Source: a bacterium
GTDB lineage: Bacteria; Vulcanimicrobiota; Xenobia; Xenobiales; JADMJV01
Length of the DNA: 59,128 bases
NCBI GenBank assembly: GCA_030149525.1
Contig: JASBRJ010000238.1
Coordinates: 1 to 59,128, forward strand
Direction of reading: 5' to 3'
Part shown: positions 42,794-52,915 of the stretch, piece after piece
Layout: each line of letters opens with the position of its first letter
Numbering within the stretch: the stretch's first letter is position 1
The notes under the pieces: model-generated
The model's database searches: none
Told to the model about the DNA's origin: nothing
What the model saw: only the letters and a program-made list of their open reading frames with translations
Made by a program: the position numbers and the translations under genes

Positions 42794-43489
42794 CTACTTG
42801 GACCAGTTCAAGGCCAGTGCTGCTGCCGTGGTGGCAGCAGTTGCAACCCGTAAGTTGAGAGGTCCGAGGCAAAGAGCTTCTCCTCTGCTTAGCAGGTAGC
42901 TGATTTCAGAATCGCTGAATCCCCCCTCGGGGCCGATCAAGATCGTTTGCTCGGTTGCCCCCTCGGCAAAGAGTGAACCGGCTTCCTTGCCCCCCGGATG
43001 GGCGAACAGGATGTTGCAACTGCCCTCCACGAAGTCGCCGAGGCTGGTGCTGTCTCTCACTTCAAGAGGAACAGAGCGAAAACTCAAAGCGCTCGCCGAC
43101 TGGGCGATTTCGTGGAGACGTCGGAGTTTGTTGGGCGAGGGGGAGGCGTTGTCGACGCGTTCGGTCACAATTGGGGTGACACTCGCCACCCCCAACTCAG
43201 CCAACTTCTCCACTGCGTCTTCAAAACGGTTCGGTTTACACAAGGCAATTCCGAAGTGAAGTTGCCGGGGGAGAGGTGCGACGGCTGGATAATCCCCCAC
43301 TCGTGGAGAAACACCCTTCTCAGTGAGCCGGCATAACCAGGCTCGTCCCAGCCCGTCCATGGCGCAAAACTCTGCTCCCGAGGATTTCCGCAGAACTCTA
43401 GAAAGATAGTGCCGCTCGGGCTTGCCCAGAGCGACTCCGTTCTCAGAGAAGCAGGCAGGTGAGAGATACAGCCGGGGAGTGCGCTTCAT
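42794..43489 (-). CDS. rsmE: 16S rRNA m3U1498 methyltransferase
   Basis: A 231-residue SPOUT-family RNA methyltransferase that methylates U1498 of 16S rRNA using S-adenosylmethionine. The N-terminal PUA-like part (RLYLSPACFSENG, RHYLSRVLR) precedes the knot domain with TILIGPEGGFSDSEI and LGPLNLRVATAATTAAALA. The usual LR(T)ETA reads LRVATA here, a mild divergence in the cofactor loop. The ATG at 43489 overlaps the prmA stop by 4 nt (ATGA), so it is coupled. The gene order dnaJ-prmA-rsmE is common in bacteria. Confidence 0.94.
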   Translation of the reverse strand: MKRTPRLYLSPACFSENGVALGKPERHYLSRVLRKSSGAEFCAMDGLGRAWLCRLTEKGVSPRVGDYPAVAPLPRQLHFGIALCKPNRFEDAVEKLAELGVASVTPIVTERVDNASPSPNKLRRLHEIAQSASALSFRSVPLEVRDSTSLGDFVEGSCNILFAHPGGKEAGSLFAEGATEQTILIGPEGGFSDSEISYLLSRGEALCLGPLNLRVATAATTAAALALNWSK

Positions 43490-44358
43490 CGGTCGAACCG
43501 AAAGTAGAAAGCCACCCAATCATTTTCCTGCAGTCTCTTCAACATTGTGGCACCTTGCTCGGTGTAGGCGTCTACAACTTTCTGGGCTCGCTTGTCCACA
43601 ATCCCCCCGAGAACCAGATGCCTCTTGCACGCCGAAGCCAGCGGAATGCTCAACTGGGCAAGAATATCGGCCGTTAAATTGGCCACCACAAACTCATATT
43701 CACCCTCTGGAGTGTTTTGTTCCAACACCTTGAAGACGTCGTCACTGTATCCGTTTTCACGCAGATTGACTTGGGCAACACTCACCGCGATAGGATCGCG
43801 GTCGGAACATACCACATGAGGGCATCCCAGATGGAGCGCACCGATTCCCAAGATTCCAGAGCCAGTTCCGTAGTCCAGCAGTGCTTCCCGGCCCCAGCCG
43901 TCTTCCTCTGCCATCGTTTCCATAAGTTGAAGGCAAAGACGGGTGCTTTCGTGATATCCGGTGCCGAAGGCAGAACCGGGATCGAGTTTAATGACCTCGC
44001 GCCCTTGGGCCATGTCGGCGGGAGGTTCTTCCCAACTCGGCGCAATAACAAAGCGAGAACCTACTGGGAAAGGATGGTAAAATTCTTTCCAATTTTCAGC
44101 CCAGTCTTCGTCTCGGATCTCGCCGGCTTCGGTGACTTCGGAGCCCACCTCTTGTAGAGCCTCCTTCAGAGAGAGGAGCTTGTCTTGGTGACCCGGGCCT
44201 TCAAGAGGAAAATAGAGACGCCATTTGACCTGGGGCATCTCCTGGTGAACTTCCCACCCTTCGTGCCCTCGGCTGAGGAGAAGTTGCTCAACCCAGGGAG
44301 CGTCGTCCTCGGAATGGGTCAAATCCAGTATACGCCAGGGGTAACTTGTGGTTGCCAT
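43486..44358 (-). CDS. prmA: Ribosomal protein L11 methyltransferase
   Basis: A 290-residue protein that trimethylates L11 with S-adenosylmethionine. The N-terminal substrate-binding part is followed by the PrmA signature FVIAPSWEEPP, LDPGSAFGTGYHESTRLCL, the AdoMet motif LLDYGTGSGILGIGAL and FVVANLTADIL (the NLT motif replaces the usual NI/NPPY-type motif). Length is normal. Start ATG 44358 lies 4 nt after the dnaJ stop; an in-frame extension to 44433 would overlap dnaJ. Coupled to rsmE by ATGA. Confidence 0.95.
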   Translation of the reverse strand: MATTSYPWRILDLTHSEDDAPWVEQLLLSRGHEGWEVHQEMPQVKWRLYFPLEGPGHQDKLLSLKEALQEVGSEVTEAGEIRDEDWAENWKEFYHPFPVGSRFVIAPSWEEPPADMAQGREVIKLDPGSAFGTGYHESTRLCLQLMETMAEEDGWGREALLDYGTGSGILGIGALHLGCPHVVCSDRDPIAVSVAQVNLRENGYSDDVFKVLEQNTPEGEYEFVVANLTADILAQLSIPLASACKRHLVLGGIVDKRAQKVVDAYTEQGATMLKRLQENDWVAFYFRFDR

Positions 44359-44362
44359 GATC

Positions 44363-45487
44363 TTAGCCGAAAATCGCGTCTTTGATCTTGGTGAAGAGAC
44401 TGGGCTCGGCGTCCTGGGGGCCTGCCTCGGCAAACTCTTTGAGCAGCTTCTTCTGTTTGCTGTTGAGTTTCGTTGGTACCATAACTTCTACCACCACGTG
44501 CAGATCGCCGCGGCTGGAACGACCCAGGCGGGGCATCCCTTTGCCTTTGACGCGAAAGATGGTCCCGTTCTGTGTACCGGCCGGGATGTTCAGGGTCTCT
44601 TCATCGCCGTTGATAAGGGTGACGGCGACTTTTTCGCCAAGCGCCGCGTCGGTGAAGCGGATCTTGAGCTTGTGCAGCAAGTCGTCTCCTCGACGATCAA
44701 ACTCTTTGTGTTCTTCCACGTCGATTTCAAGGTAGAGGTCCCCGGGAGGTCCACCCATACGTCCGGGAGCTCCTTCGCCCTCGATTCGAATCATGCGTCC
44801 GGTATCGATACCCGGTGGGATCTTCACCTCCAAGGTCCGAGCTTTAGCTACTGCTCCACGACCCTGACAGTTGTCACAGGGGTCGGTCAGAACGCGACCC
44901 TCCCCACGACAAGCGGCACAAGGTGCCGACTGGGTGATTCTTCCGAACGGAGTCGAGATGGCCTGATGAATTTGTCCCGTTCCGTGGCATTCACGACAGT
45001 TTCGATAGCCGTCGGACGATTTGGCTCTTCGCCCGTCGCATTCGGGACAGGTGACGTCGGTGGTTAACTCAATCTCTTTTTGACATCCGTCGAACGCCTC
45101 TAGAAGAGTGATTCGCACTCCCATGCGCAGATCGGCACCTCGACCAGGCCCGCGACTCCGTTGACGACCGCCTCCCATACCACCAAAGATGGCGTCGAAA
45201 ATGTCGCCGAAACCGCCGCCAAATCCGCCACCGAAGCCCGCGCCTCCGCCAGGATGACCCTGGTTCACACCGGGCGCAACACCGAAACGATCGTAATGGG
45301 CTCTCTTCTCGTCGTCGCTCAAAACGGAGTAGGCTTCGTTGATCTCTCCGAACTTCTGTTCGGCTTCCGCTTTGTCTTCGGCAACGTCCGGATGGTACTT
45401 GCGGGCCATCCTCTTGTAGGCTGTTTTGATCTGTTTCTTGTCGGCGTCTTTGGAAACACCGAGGATCTCGTAGTAATCGCGACTCAT
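44363..45487 (-). CDS. dnaJ: Chaperone DnaJ (Hsp40)
   Basis: A 374-residue co-chaperone that stimulates DnaK ATPase and presents clients. The J domain (1-70) has the HPD motif in KYHPDVAED. A Gly/Phe-rich linker (GGGAGFGGGFGGGFGDIFD) follows. The zinc-binding domain has four CxxCxGxG-type repeats (CPECDGRR, CRECHGTG, CAACRGEG, CDNCQGRG). The C-terminal substrate domain is complete. It is 86 nt downstream of dnaK in one operon. Confidence 0.97.
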   Translation of the reverse strand: MSRDYYEILGVSKDADKKQIKTAYKRMARKYHPDVAEDKAEAEQKFGEINEAYSVLSDDEKRAHYDRFGVAPGVNQGHPGGGAGFGGGFGGGFGDIFDAIFGGMGGGRQRSRGPGRGADLRMGVRITLLEAFDGCQKEIELTTDVTCPECDGRRAKSSDGYRNCRECHGTGQIHQAISTPFGRITQSAPCAACRGEGRVLTDPCDNCQGRGAVAKARTLEVKIPPGIDTGRMIRIEGEGAPGRMGGPPGDLYLEIDVEEHKEFDRRGDDLLHKLKIRFTDAALGEKVAVTLINGDEETLNIPAGTQNGTIFRVKGKGMPRLGRSSRGDLHVVVEVMVPTKLNSKQKKLLKEFAEAGPQDAEPSLFTKIKDAIFG

Positions 45488-45573
45488 GATATACGTCGAT
45501 CTATACCAGAGGGTCGGGGTCGGGTCTATTTTAAAAGTGTTAGAATGTGCCGAGAATCTCTGGCGAGCTCATT

Positions 45574-47517
45574 CTATTCGTCTTTATTGAACCAATCGAA
45601 GAGGTCTTCGTCTTCGGGTTCGGGAGCCTGAGACGCGGGACTATCTCCATCGCCGGCAGCGTCGCCACCTGCGCCGGCGCCGGCACCCTCGCCACCGCCA
45701 ACGCCTCCACCTGAAGAGGCTGCTCTGGCGGCTTCCACGTCTACGCCGGCAGACTTGGCTGCTTGCTCGGCGCGCGAGCCACCGGTGGAGAGGTAGGCCT
45801 CTGTAGAGATAGCGTACATGGCGTCCTTAAGGGCCTTCGTACATTCTTTAATACGTTCGTTTTCGTAAGTTTGAAGTGCCATACGGAGGCGGTCGATACA
45901 GTCTCGCATTTTGCGCTGCTGGTCGAAGGTCATCTGATTAGACAGTTCACGCATGGTTCGCTCGGCCGTGTCTAGTTCGACGTTGGCACGATTTCGGATG
46001 GTGGCCTCGGCGCGACGTCGGGCGTCCTCTTCAGCATAGATGGCCGCCTCTTTCACCATGGTGTTGATCTCATCTTGGGTGAGGTTGGTGGGCGATTGGA
46101 TAGAAATCTTTTGTTTGTTGTTGGTTGCCAGGTCTTTAGCCGACACGTTCACGATACCGTTGGCGTCGATGTCAAAGGTCACCTCGATCTGAGGCACTCC
46201 GCGAGGCGCGGGAGGGATATTTCGAAGCTCGAAACGGCCCAGGGATTTGTTGTGGGAGGCGATGTCTCGCTCACCTTGCAGGACATGGACCTCGACCACG
46301 GTCTGCCCGTCGGTAGCAGTTGTGAAAACACGGGTTTTCTCTACCGGGATTTGAGTATTACGCTCAATTAGCTTGGTGAAAACACCGCCCATGGTCTCGA
46401 TGCCGAGTGACAGCGACGTGACGTCGAGAAGAACCATGTCCTTCACTTCGCCGGCCATCACCGCCCCTTGAACCGCAGCCCCCATGGCCACAACCTTATC
46501 AGGGTCGATGTCTTTAGAGGGCTCTTTCCCGAAGAGGGCTCTCACTTTGTCCTGAACGGCAGGCATCCGAGTGGAGCCTCCAACCAGGAGAACTTTATCG
46601 ATGTCGTTCTTTCCGAGTCCGGCATCTTCCAACGCTTGCAGGGCTGGTTCAGCGGTTTTTTCAATCAGGTCGGAGGTCAACTCCTGGAAGCGGGCTCGAG
46701 TGAGTTCCAGGTCCAGGTGCTTCGGCCCGGAAGCGTCAGCGGCGATAAAGGGAAGCTTAATCTGGGTAGCTGTTTCTGAGGACAGTTTGATCTTGGCGTT
46801 TTCAGCAGCTTCTTTGAGCCTCTGCATGGCCACACGGTCGGTTCGGAGATCGATCTGCGAGGCCTTTCGAAACTCATCCACCAGCCAGTCCATGATCCTT
46901 TGGTCCCAGTCGTCACCGCCCAACCGAGCGTTACCGGCCGTTGCCTTAACCTGGAAAACACCGCCACCGATCTCAAGGATGGAAACATCGAATGTTCCGC
47001 CGCCGAGGTCCCAGATCAGAACCGTTTCAGATTTGTCGATCTTGTCCAGGCCGTACGCCATACAGGAGGCGGTGGGCTCGTTGATGATCCGGAGAACTTC
47101 AAGGCCTGCAATGGAGCCGGCGTCTTTGGTGGCCTGGCGCTCGGAGTCGTTAAAGTAGGCCGGAACCGTGATGACGGCCTGCTCCACAGGGAAGCCCAGG
47201 TAAGCCTCTGCGTCGGCTTTCACCTTTTGCAGGATCATGGCCGAGATCTCTTGAGGCGTGTAAGAGCGGTCATCGACATTGATGCGAACATCTGTTCCCA
47301 TGGAGCGTTTGACCGAAATAAAGGTTCGTTCCGGATTGGAGATAGCTTGTCTTTTTGCTACCGACCCGACCAGTCGGTCTCCATTACGTGAGAAACCAAC
47401 GACTGAGGGAAATAGGAAATCACCTTCGGCACTCGGGATGACGGTCGGAACGCCCCCCTCAACCACAGAGATGAGACTGTTCGTAGTCCCAAGATCGATT
47501 CCCACGATTTTGCTCAC
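45574..47517 (-). CDS. dnaK: Chaperone DnaK (Hsp70)
   Basis: A 647-residue Hsp70. The ATPase domain shows [10 protein letters not shown], the phosphate motif [14 protein letters not shown], and [13 protein letters not shown]. The linker to the substrate domain contains VLLDVT. The substrate domain has SLGIETMGG and the helical lid is present. The C-terminal ~45 residues are Gly/Ala-rich ([16 protein letters not shown]) and end [12 protein letters not shown], unlike the usual EEVD-like/VDAEFEEV end; this may change partner binding. It lies between grpE (212 nt upstream) and dnaJ. Confidence 0.97.
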   Translation of the reverse strand: MSKIVGIDLGTTNSLISVVEGGVPTVIPSAEGDFLFPSVVGFSRNGDRLVGSVAKRQAISNPERTFISVKRSMGTDVRINVDDRSYTPQEISAMILQKVKADAEAYLGFPVEQAVITVPAYFNDSERQATKDAGSIAGLEVLRIINEPTASCMAYGLDKIDKSETVLIWDLGGGTFDVSILEIGGGVFQVKATAGNARLGGDDWDQRIMDWLVDEFRKASQIDLRTDRVAMQRLKEAAENAKIKLSSETATQIKLPFIAADASGPKHLDLELTRARFQELTSDLIEKTAEPALQALEDAGLGKNDIDKVLLVGGSTRMPAVQDKVRALFGKEPSKDIDPDKVVAMGAAVQGAVMAGEVKDMVLLDVTSLSLGIETMGGVFTKLIERNTQIPVEKTRVFTTATDGQTVVEVHVLQGERDIASHNKSLGRFELRNIPPAPRGVPQIEVTFDIDANGIVNVSAKDLATNNKQKISIQSPTNLTQDEINTMVKEAAIYAEEDARRRAEATIRNRANVELDTAERTMRELSNQMTFDQQRKMRDCIDRLRMALQTYENERIKECTKALKDAMYAISTEAYLSTGGSRAEQAAKSAGVDVEAARAASSGGGVGGGEGAGAGAGGDAAGDGDSPASQAPEPEDEDLFDWFNKDE

Positions 47518-47729
47518 GCGCTAGTTGCTCCTTGTATACTCAGTGACGGGATCAGAGGTCCCCAGAATCCAGATGGGGCAAGGTTCGGGTTCCCCCGTTG
47601 TCATTCCTCGTCGTGTCTGGGACCACTTTCTCAGTGGAGAAAACAGCACCCAATCCCTTTGTCCGAGAGGGGTTAGACCTTTACCTCCAGTGTCCCTGGT
47701 TCTAGTTTTTTTCACTTCTCAGAAGCTTG

Positions 47730-49826
47730 CTAATCCGCTTTCTCCGGCTCAGGCGGTGCGGTGGAAAATGGGCCGGTGTCGGTGCTGGGTGGGACAGCCG
47801 GTTCCTCTGCGGCAGGGGCTTCGGTGGGCGCTTCGGGCAGGGCGGCAGCTTCGGCTCCCTCCGATTGGTCCCCCGTTGTCTCGGCGTTGTTCGCTGGGAC
47901 TGTTTCCGTGGCGGGCGTTTCTGAACTCGTTGTGGCAGCCGGGGCGGAGGACTCGGAGAAATCGGTCGTTGGCGTTTCCGGGGATTCGGGCTCACTGGCA
48001 GTCGATGGCGTGGAGACCGGCTGCCCTGCCTCGGGAGCGGGTGTTTCTGCGACCGGGGCCGGGGCGCTCGATTCCACGGCGGGAGCGGCTTCAGGTGCCG
48101 CCGCCGCGGGGGTCTCGGGTCTTGGTGGGGTGGCCTCCGGGGCGGTAGGCGTAGGGGACACCGATGCAGCAGGGGCGGCAGATGAGGAGTCTACCGGCTC
48201 GGAGGACGAGTCTACGGCAGGGGTCTCCACGGGAGCCGCCTCGGCCGCGGGCGCCGTGGAAGCGGCAGGCGTTGCACTTGCCGGTTCTGCAGGTGAGGTC
48301 GCCGACGGCGTTTCCACGGGTGCTGCTTCGGCTGCAGGGGCTGCCTGTTCCGGCGCAGGGGGAGCTGAAGATTGAGCTGCCATGTCGGCTCCGGTCGGCG
48401 CTGCAGGTTCTGAAGTTTGTGGTGGCTCAGGGGCGGCGTTCGTCTCGGAAGCCGCCGCAACGGCCGGAGCCGCCGGCTGCGATGTGGAGGGAGCAAGTTC
48501 GGTGGTGGCAACTGTCGCCTCCGCCGGAGAGGCGACGGCCGGAGCCGCCGAAGGGGCAGATGCAGGTTCCGAGGTGGGCGCCGGAGTTGGCGTGTCCGCA
48601 ACGGAAGCCTCAGCAGATGCTGCGGCCGGAACAGGCCCCGCAGGAGTTGTTGTCGGGGCAACAGGCGGCGCCGAGGCTGCTGGTGTTGCGGCGGCGGGTG
48701 AGGCCGTCACAGGTGCTTCAGAGGCCGGGGCTGCAGTCGGCGGCGAGGCCGGGGTAGGCGCAGCAGCAGGCTCTGTCGCCGGGGCTGAGGGCACGGGAGC
48801 CTGCGCCGAAGTGGAAGAGGTGCTCGCCTCTGGAGTGCTCGAGTCTGAAGCTGGCGCGGGCGGCGCGGCCGCAGGTGCAGCAGGTGAATTGTTCCTCGCA
48901 ATCCGGACGATAGCCGCGCGAACCATTCGTTCCCCGAACATGTATCCAGGCTGGAGTTCGTCGTAGATGTGATCGTCTTCCATCTCGGTGGTCTCGACTT
49001 CACCGATGGCCTCGTGGACGCGGGGGTCGAAAGGCTGTCCCACAACACTCATTTTGGTGAGACCAGCCTGTTTCAGGGCCTGTTGCAGCTGGTCGTGGAT
49101 CATCTCGATCCCGGTTACAATGGAGGCCGTGTCGGTGGAAGTTTTTAAGGAGGGCATGGCCGAGTGAAACGCATCGAGAGCAGGGAGCAGAGACTGGGTA
49201 AACTTCTCCACAGCCTTAAAAACTTTGACGTCGATATCCGTTTTGGCTCGATTGCGCATGTTCTGCATGTCCTGCAGAAGCCGCTCACGCTGTATTTCGG
49301 CTTGTTCGAGCTTGCGGAGGAGTTCGTCCACTTGAGCGTTGCGCTCTGCCTGGGCTGCTCCATCGGTAGCTTCTGCGGCAGGCTGGGCCTGGGCCTGGGG
49401 GGACGGCTTCGGCGGCGCCCCGCCCACTCGTGTGACCACATCGCTTGCCGCCGCAAGGGCCTCTTCCATCTGGTTTTGAGAAGACACCTGGCGAGCTTTC
49501 ACAAGTTCGTCTTCCAGCTTGGTCAATCGCTCTTTTTGATTCACCAGTTCTTCCGAGAGAGACTGAGAAACAAGACGATAGAAGCTGAGGAACGTCATGG
49601 AGTCTTGAGTGCCGTCTTCCATGCATTTGACGACTCTGGGCTCCAGGAACCTGAGGTTGGTATTACCTTTAATAATCGCCGTGAGTCGGGCAAGTTCTTG
49701 CTGGGCGCGTTCCGGAGATAGTTGTGGTACCTCGGGCGGTCCGTCCGTCATGGGAGATGCCGCAGCAGGACGACCAAGTAATTCCCCTCCTGCACCCGAC
49801 GTTGCCGGTCCCTCAAAACTTGCCAT
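47730..49826 (-). CDS. grpE: GrpE nucleotide exchange factor with very long Ala/Pro-rich tail
   Basis: A 698-residue GrpE; ordinary GrpE has ~190. An N-terminal extension of ~170 residues includes a helical part (LSPERAQQELARLTAIIKG, LVNQKERLTKLEDELVKAR). The GrpE core (~175-313) has the long coiled coil LLRKLEQAEIQRERLLQ, RNRAKTDIDVKVFKAVEKF, and the beta domain VVGQPFDPRVHEAIGEVET with YMFGERMVRAAIVRIARNN. The remaining ~385 residues are Ala, Pro, Ser, Thr and Glu in long repeats (PAAEAAPVETP-like), probably disordered. ATG 49826 has GAGGAG about 11 nt upstream. Upstream there is no hrcA, and I find no CIRCE element. First gene of the chaperone operon. Confidence 0.93.
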   Translation of the reverse strand: MASFEGPATSGAGGELLGRPAAASPMTDGPPEVPQLSPERAQQELARLTAIIKGNTNLRFLEPRVVKCMEDGTQDSMTFLSFYRLVSQSLSEELVNQKERLTKLEDELVKARQVSSQNQMEEALAAASDVVTRVGGAPPKPSPQAQAQPAAEATDGAAQAERNAQVDELLRKLEQAEIQRERLLQDMQNMRNRAKTDIDVKVFKAVEKFTQSLLPALDAFHSAMPSLKTSTDTASIVTGIEMIHDQLQQALKQAGLTKMSVVGQPFDPRVHEAIGEVETTEMEDDHIYDELQPGYMFGERMVRAAIVRIARNNSPAAPAAAPPAPASDSSTPEASTSSTSAQAPVPSAPATEPAAAPTPASPPTAAPASEAPVTASPAAATPAASAPPVAPTTTPAGPVPAAASAEASVADTPTPAPTSEPASAPSAAPAVASPAEATVATTELAPSTSQPAAPAVAAASETNAAPEPPQTSEPAAPTGADMAAQSSAPPAPEQAAPAAEAAPVETPSATSPAEPASATPAASTAPAAEAAPVETPAVDSSSEPVDSSSAAPAASVSPTPTAPEATPPRPETPAAAAPEAAPAVESSAPAPVAETPAPEAGQPVSTPSTASEPESPETPTTDFSESSAPAATTSSETPATETVPANNAETTGDQSEGAEAAALPEAPTEAPAAEEPAVPPSTDTGPFSTAPPEPEKAD

Positions 49827-50033
49827 AATAGAAATTACTCCTCTGTTGTTGACGCCAGGCTCCTCTGGACACCCCTGGCCGTTGTGGGGCTTTCGCTTTA
49901 TGAGGGCGCTATCCTGGTAACCCGTTCTCAAGTGCTCGATTCCCCGAGTTACGCTGGTCCGCCCGCTTTCCTCACGGCCCGACTCGTCTTAACCTTGGAG
50001 GAAAGAACGATTTTCAACATAAGAATCCGGACT

Positions 50034-51215
50034 ATGAAAAACAAGTCGCTCAAGATCCTACTGGCCGGCTACTTCGGCTTCGACAACGCTGGAGACGAGG
50101 CGATTTTCGAGTCGGTGGTAGAGAATTTTCGCCGACTTCATCCTCAGGCGGAATTGAGCGCCCTGGTCCAAAACGCCGATACGGCCGATCGTCTGGGAGT
50201 CAATCCCATTGCTCGCTCTCATTTGCCGTCGATTTGGAAGGCGATGGCCGGCCACGATCTCTTTGTACAGGGTGGGGGAGGACTGTTTCAGGACACCACC
50301 GGGCCCAAGTCTGTGATTTACTATGGTGGGCTCCTTCTCATTGCCAAAATGACCGGCTGCCCCAGCGTTTTCTTTTGCCAAGGCTATGGCCCGATTCGCT
50401 CTCCGCTCTTGAAGACCATAACAAAGCAGGCTCTCAAGCTTGCCAGTCTTATCACTGTGCGAGACGAAGAGTCCCAGGCTGAAATTCAGGCTCTCGGCTT
50501 GCCCCGGGATAAAATTCACCTGGCCGCCGACCCGGCTCTGCTTCTGAGCCCCCTTGAGACGTCGGCCATGAAGGGCCTGTTGCAAGAGGAGAACCTCATC
50601 CAAGAACTCGGTCGCTCGGAGCTTCCCAACGGTCAACTCTCTAAGGCCGGACCTCTGGTGGTTGTGACAGTTCGCCCCTGGCCCGACTTCTCGCTGGAAG
50701 AATTGGGTCGAGCCCTAAAAGAGTTTCGGGAAAAGCGTTCGGCCCGTTACCTTATCCTCCCGTTTCAACCGGAGCGAGACCTGGAGCCGTCTCGACAGTT
50801 AGTAGAGATGTTGGAGGGTGAAGCTAAACTGGTGGAGCGTTCCCTAAAACCCAGGGAGTTGACCGGGATTCTGGCTTGCTCCGATATGGTGATAGGGATG
50901 CGTTTACACTCTCTCATCCTTGCCACCGTGGGAAATCCACCTCTCTACGGTTTATCTTATGACCCTAAGGTGGAAAGATTTTGTCGGCGTGCAGGTGCTC
51001 TCTCCTGCCGTATTGAAGAAATTTCATCAGATCGACTTTTGCGCGAATGGGACCACGTTCTGGAAGGGCGTAAGAACCAGCGAGATAGCCAACAAAAGGC
51101 CGTCGAGGTGATGCGAAAAGAGGTCGAGGCGGCCTTCAAGGCGAGTCTGGCTGTTGGACAGGGCGAGGCACGGCAAGCCGTCGAGAAACATTTTCAAACA
51201 AGTCCCCCGAGTTAG
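50034..51215 (+). CDS. csaB: Polysaccharide pyruvyl transferase, CsaB-like
   Basis: A 393-residue transferase that in characterised organisms adds pyruvate ketal to a secondary cell-wall polysaccharide, needed to anchor SLH-domain surface proteins. Family segments visible are ILLAGYFGFDNAGDEAI at the N-terminus, VQGGGGLFQDTTGPKSVIYYGG, FFCQGYGPI, ITVRDEESQ and GMRLHSLIL. Start ATG 50034 matches the family N-terminus. A strong GGAGGA lies ~30 nt upstream (49997-50002), so initiation at a rare ATT codon (50010) or elsewhere cannot be excluded. It is divergent from grpE and heads the csaB-ftsE-ftsX-envC run. Confidence 0.93.
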   Translation: MKNKSLKILLAGYFGFDNAGDEAIFESVVENFRRLHPQAELSALVQNADTADRLGVNPIARSHLPSIWKAMAGHDLFVQGGGGLFQDTTGPKSVIYYGGLLLIAKMTGCPSVFFCQGYGPIRSPLLKTITKQALKLASLITVRDEESQAEIQALGLPRDKIHLAADPALLLSPLETSAMKGLLQEENLIQELGRSELPNGQLSKAGPLVVVTVRPWPDFSLEELGRALKEFREKRSARYLILPFQPERDLEPSRQLVEMLEGEAKLVERSLKPRELTGILACSDMVIGMRLHSLILATVGNPPLYGLSYDPKVERFCRRAGALSCRIEEISSDRLLREWDHVLEGRKNQRDSQQKAVEVMRKEVEAAFKASLAVGQGEARQAVEKHFQTSPPS

Positions 51216-51248
51216 AGAGTCTCGGCGGGCAGAAACGAGGAGCCCGCG

Positions 51249-52049
51249 GTGTTCGGACTTTTTAACCGACCGGAGCTAGAACTTGATACCTCCGGCAACG
51301 TACCGATGGTTGATATCTGTGAATTGGACCTGGTCTACGAGAACGGCCACCAGGCGCTTCATCAGGTCAACCTTCAGATCCAGAAAGGCGAGTTCGTCTT
51401 CCTAGTAGGAACCACCGGCTCCGGAAAGAGTAGCCTGCTGAAACTCCTGTATCGAGAACTCCGGCCCTCCAGCGGAAATGTTCTGGTAGGAGGTCTCGAC
51501 CTGGGTGACCTGGCCCGAAACGAAGTCCCCTACTTGCGCCGTAGTGTGGGAGTTATCTTTCAGGACTTCCGGCTTCTGGGTAACAAGACGGCGGCGGAGA
51601 ACGTGGCCTATGCTCTAGAGATCACCGGTACAGCCAAGCGAAAGATTCCCAGTCGAGTGGCTCAGGTTCTTGAATTGGTCGGTCTCTCCGACAAAGCCAA
51701 ACGCCTTCCCTCTCAACTCTCCGGCGGTGAGCAGCAGCGTGTGGCCATCGCCCGCTCTCTGGTGAACCAGCCGAGCCTTCTTTTAGCCGACGAGCCCACC
51801 GGTAACCTCGACCCCGACAGTACGTGGGACATCATGCAGATTCTCTCAAGAGTTCAGAACGCCGGAACCACCGTTGTGGTGGCCACTCACAATCAGCAAG
51901 TCGTCGACCTGATGAGAAAACGGGTGCTGGTCATGAAGCGTGGGCATCTGGTTCATGATCTGGCAAGAGGGGCCTACCGACTGGATGGCCGAGGTTCCGG
52001 GTTGCATGTAGACCAACCCTCCACTCCTTTCTCGGCGGTGGAACTATGA
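51249..52049 (+). CDS. ftsE: Cell division ATP-binding protein FtsE
   Basis: A 266-residue ABC ATPase that with FtsX controls septal peptidoglycan hydrolases. Walker A is [10 protein letters not shown] (~53-62), signature LSGGEQQ, Walker [13 protein letters not shown], and H-loop ATHNQ. The GTG start has GAGGAG 6 nt upstream. There is an ~19-residue N-terminal extension before the usual FtsE start ([14 protein letters not shown]) and a C-terminal extension of ~35 residues. Its stop overlaps ftsX by 4 nt (ATGA). Confidence 0.95.
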   Translation: MFGLFNRPELELDTSGNVPMVDICELDLVYENGHQALHQVNLQIQKGEFVFLVGTTGSGKSSLLKLLYRELRPSSGNVLVGGLDLGDLARNEVPYLRRSVGVIFQDFRLLGNKTAAENVAYALEITGTAKRKIPSRVAQVLELVGLSDKAKRLPSQLSGGEQQRVAIARSLVNQPSLLLADEPTGNLDPDSTWDIMQILSRVQNAGTTVVVATHNQQVVDLMRKRVLVMKRGHLVHDLARGAYRLDGRGSGLHVDQPSTPFSAVEL

Positions 52050-52915
52050 TGGGTTACTCCGGATATTTTTTTAGAGAAGTTCTCACCAATATTCGCCGCT
52101 CGCCTCTGATGAGCGTGGCCAGCGTCACCACCGTCCTCGTTCTCACTCTCATCCTTGGCTATTTCACCGCTCTGATGATGAATCTTGAAGCCCTCGCTCA
52201 CTCTCTTCTTCGGGAGGTCCAAGTTGTTGCATATCTAGATGATGATGCCAATCGTGTCTCGGTAGCTCAGCAACTCGACCGCATTCCCGGCGTCGAAGAA
52301 GCCCACTTTGTCTCCAAAGAGACGGCTTTGAAAAAGCTGGTGGAGCGGATGCAGGGGAGAATCAAGGTGGATGATCTGACTCGCAATCCTCTCCCGGACT
52401 CTTACGAGGTCGCTGTGGACAGTGCCGACTCGCTGGAGCTCGTAGCCAAGAGGGCGCAGAGGATCGCCGGTGTCTCCTATGTCAAATACGGCGAGGAGAT
52501 CGCTCAGCGCATGCTTCGGTTCAATTCCCTGGTCCGAACGGTCGGGGTCGTGATTCTCGGGCTCCTTTTTCTCTCTACGGTTCTCATCGTGAGTAACACC
52601 ATCCGGCTCACCGTTTTTGCTCGCCGCAAGGAGATCGAAATTATGCAGATGGTGGGAGCGGCCGAGTGGTTTATTCGTTGGCCTTTCATCATGGAGGGAG
52701 TGCTCCAGGGTCTGGTCGGCTCTGTGGTGGCGGCAACTCTGGTGGGAGGTTCCTACTCCTTGGTAGTGCCCAAACTCATGCAAACCATTACCTTTCTCCC
52801 TATCGTGCAGGCTGAAGATCTGCTGCCCATGCTCATTCCGGCTCTCATTTTCAACGGTGCTTTCGTGGGTGGACTCGGCAGTTTGCTCTCTGTCAACAAG
52901 TTTCTGAAAGTCTAA
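52046..52915 (+). CDS. ftsX: Cell division protein FtsX
   Basis: A 289-residue membrane protein with four transmembrane segments (~20-42, ~165-190, ~218-240, ~262-285) and a large extracytoplasmic loop (~45-160) between the first two, which binds the hydrolase activator. The FtsX/MacB fold segment TIRLTVFARRKEIEIMQMVGAAEWFIRWPF is conserved. Coupled by ATGA to ftsE, and its stop overlaps the start of the M23 gene by 1 nt (TAATG), tying all three at the translation level. Confidence 0.95.
   Translation: MMGYSGYFFREVLTNIRRSPLMSVASVTTVLVLTLILGYFTALMMNLEALAHSLLREVQVVAYLDDDANRVSVAQQLDRIPGVEEAHFVSKETALKKLVERMQGRIKVDDLTRNPLPDSYEVAVDSADSLELVAKRAQRIAGVSYVKYGEEIAQRMLRFNSLVRTVGVVILGLLFLSTVLIVSNTIRLTVFARRKEIEIMQMVGAAEWFIRWPFIMEGVLQGLVGSVVAATLVGGSYSLVVPKLMQTITFLPIVQAEDLLPMLIPALIFNGAFVGGLGSLLSVNKFLKV

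Noticed and set aside
47761-48966. Several plus-strand open frames opposite the GrpE tail
   Set aside because: They are Ala/Gly/Val-rich mirror images of the Ala/Pro repeat and have no ribosome binding sites or family signatures.
49827-50033. CIRCE or HrcA operator upstream of grpE
   Set aside because: I looked for TTAGCACTC-N9-GAGTGCTAA in both strands of the spacer and did not find it, nor a good sigma32 promoter.
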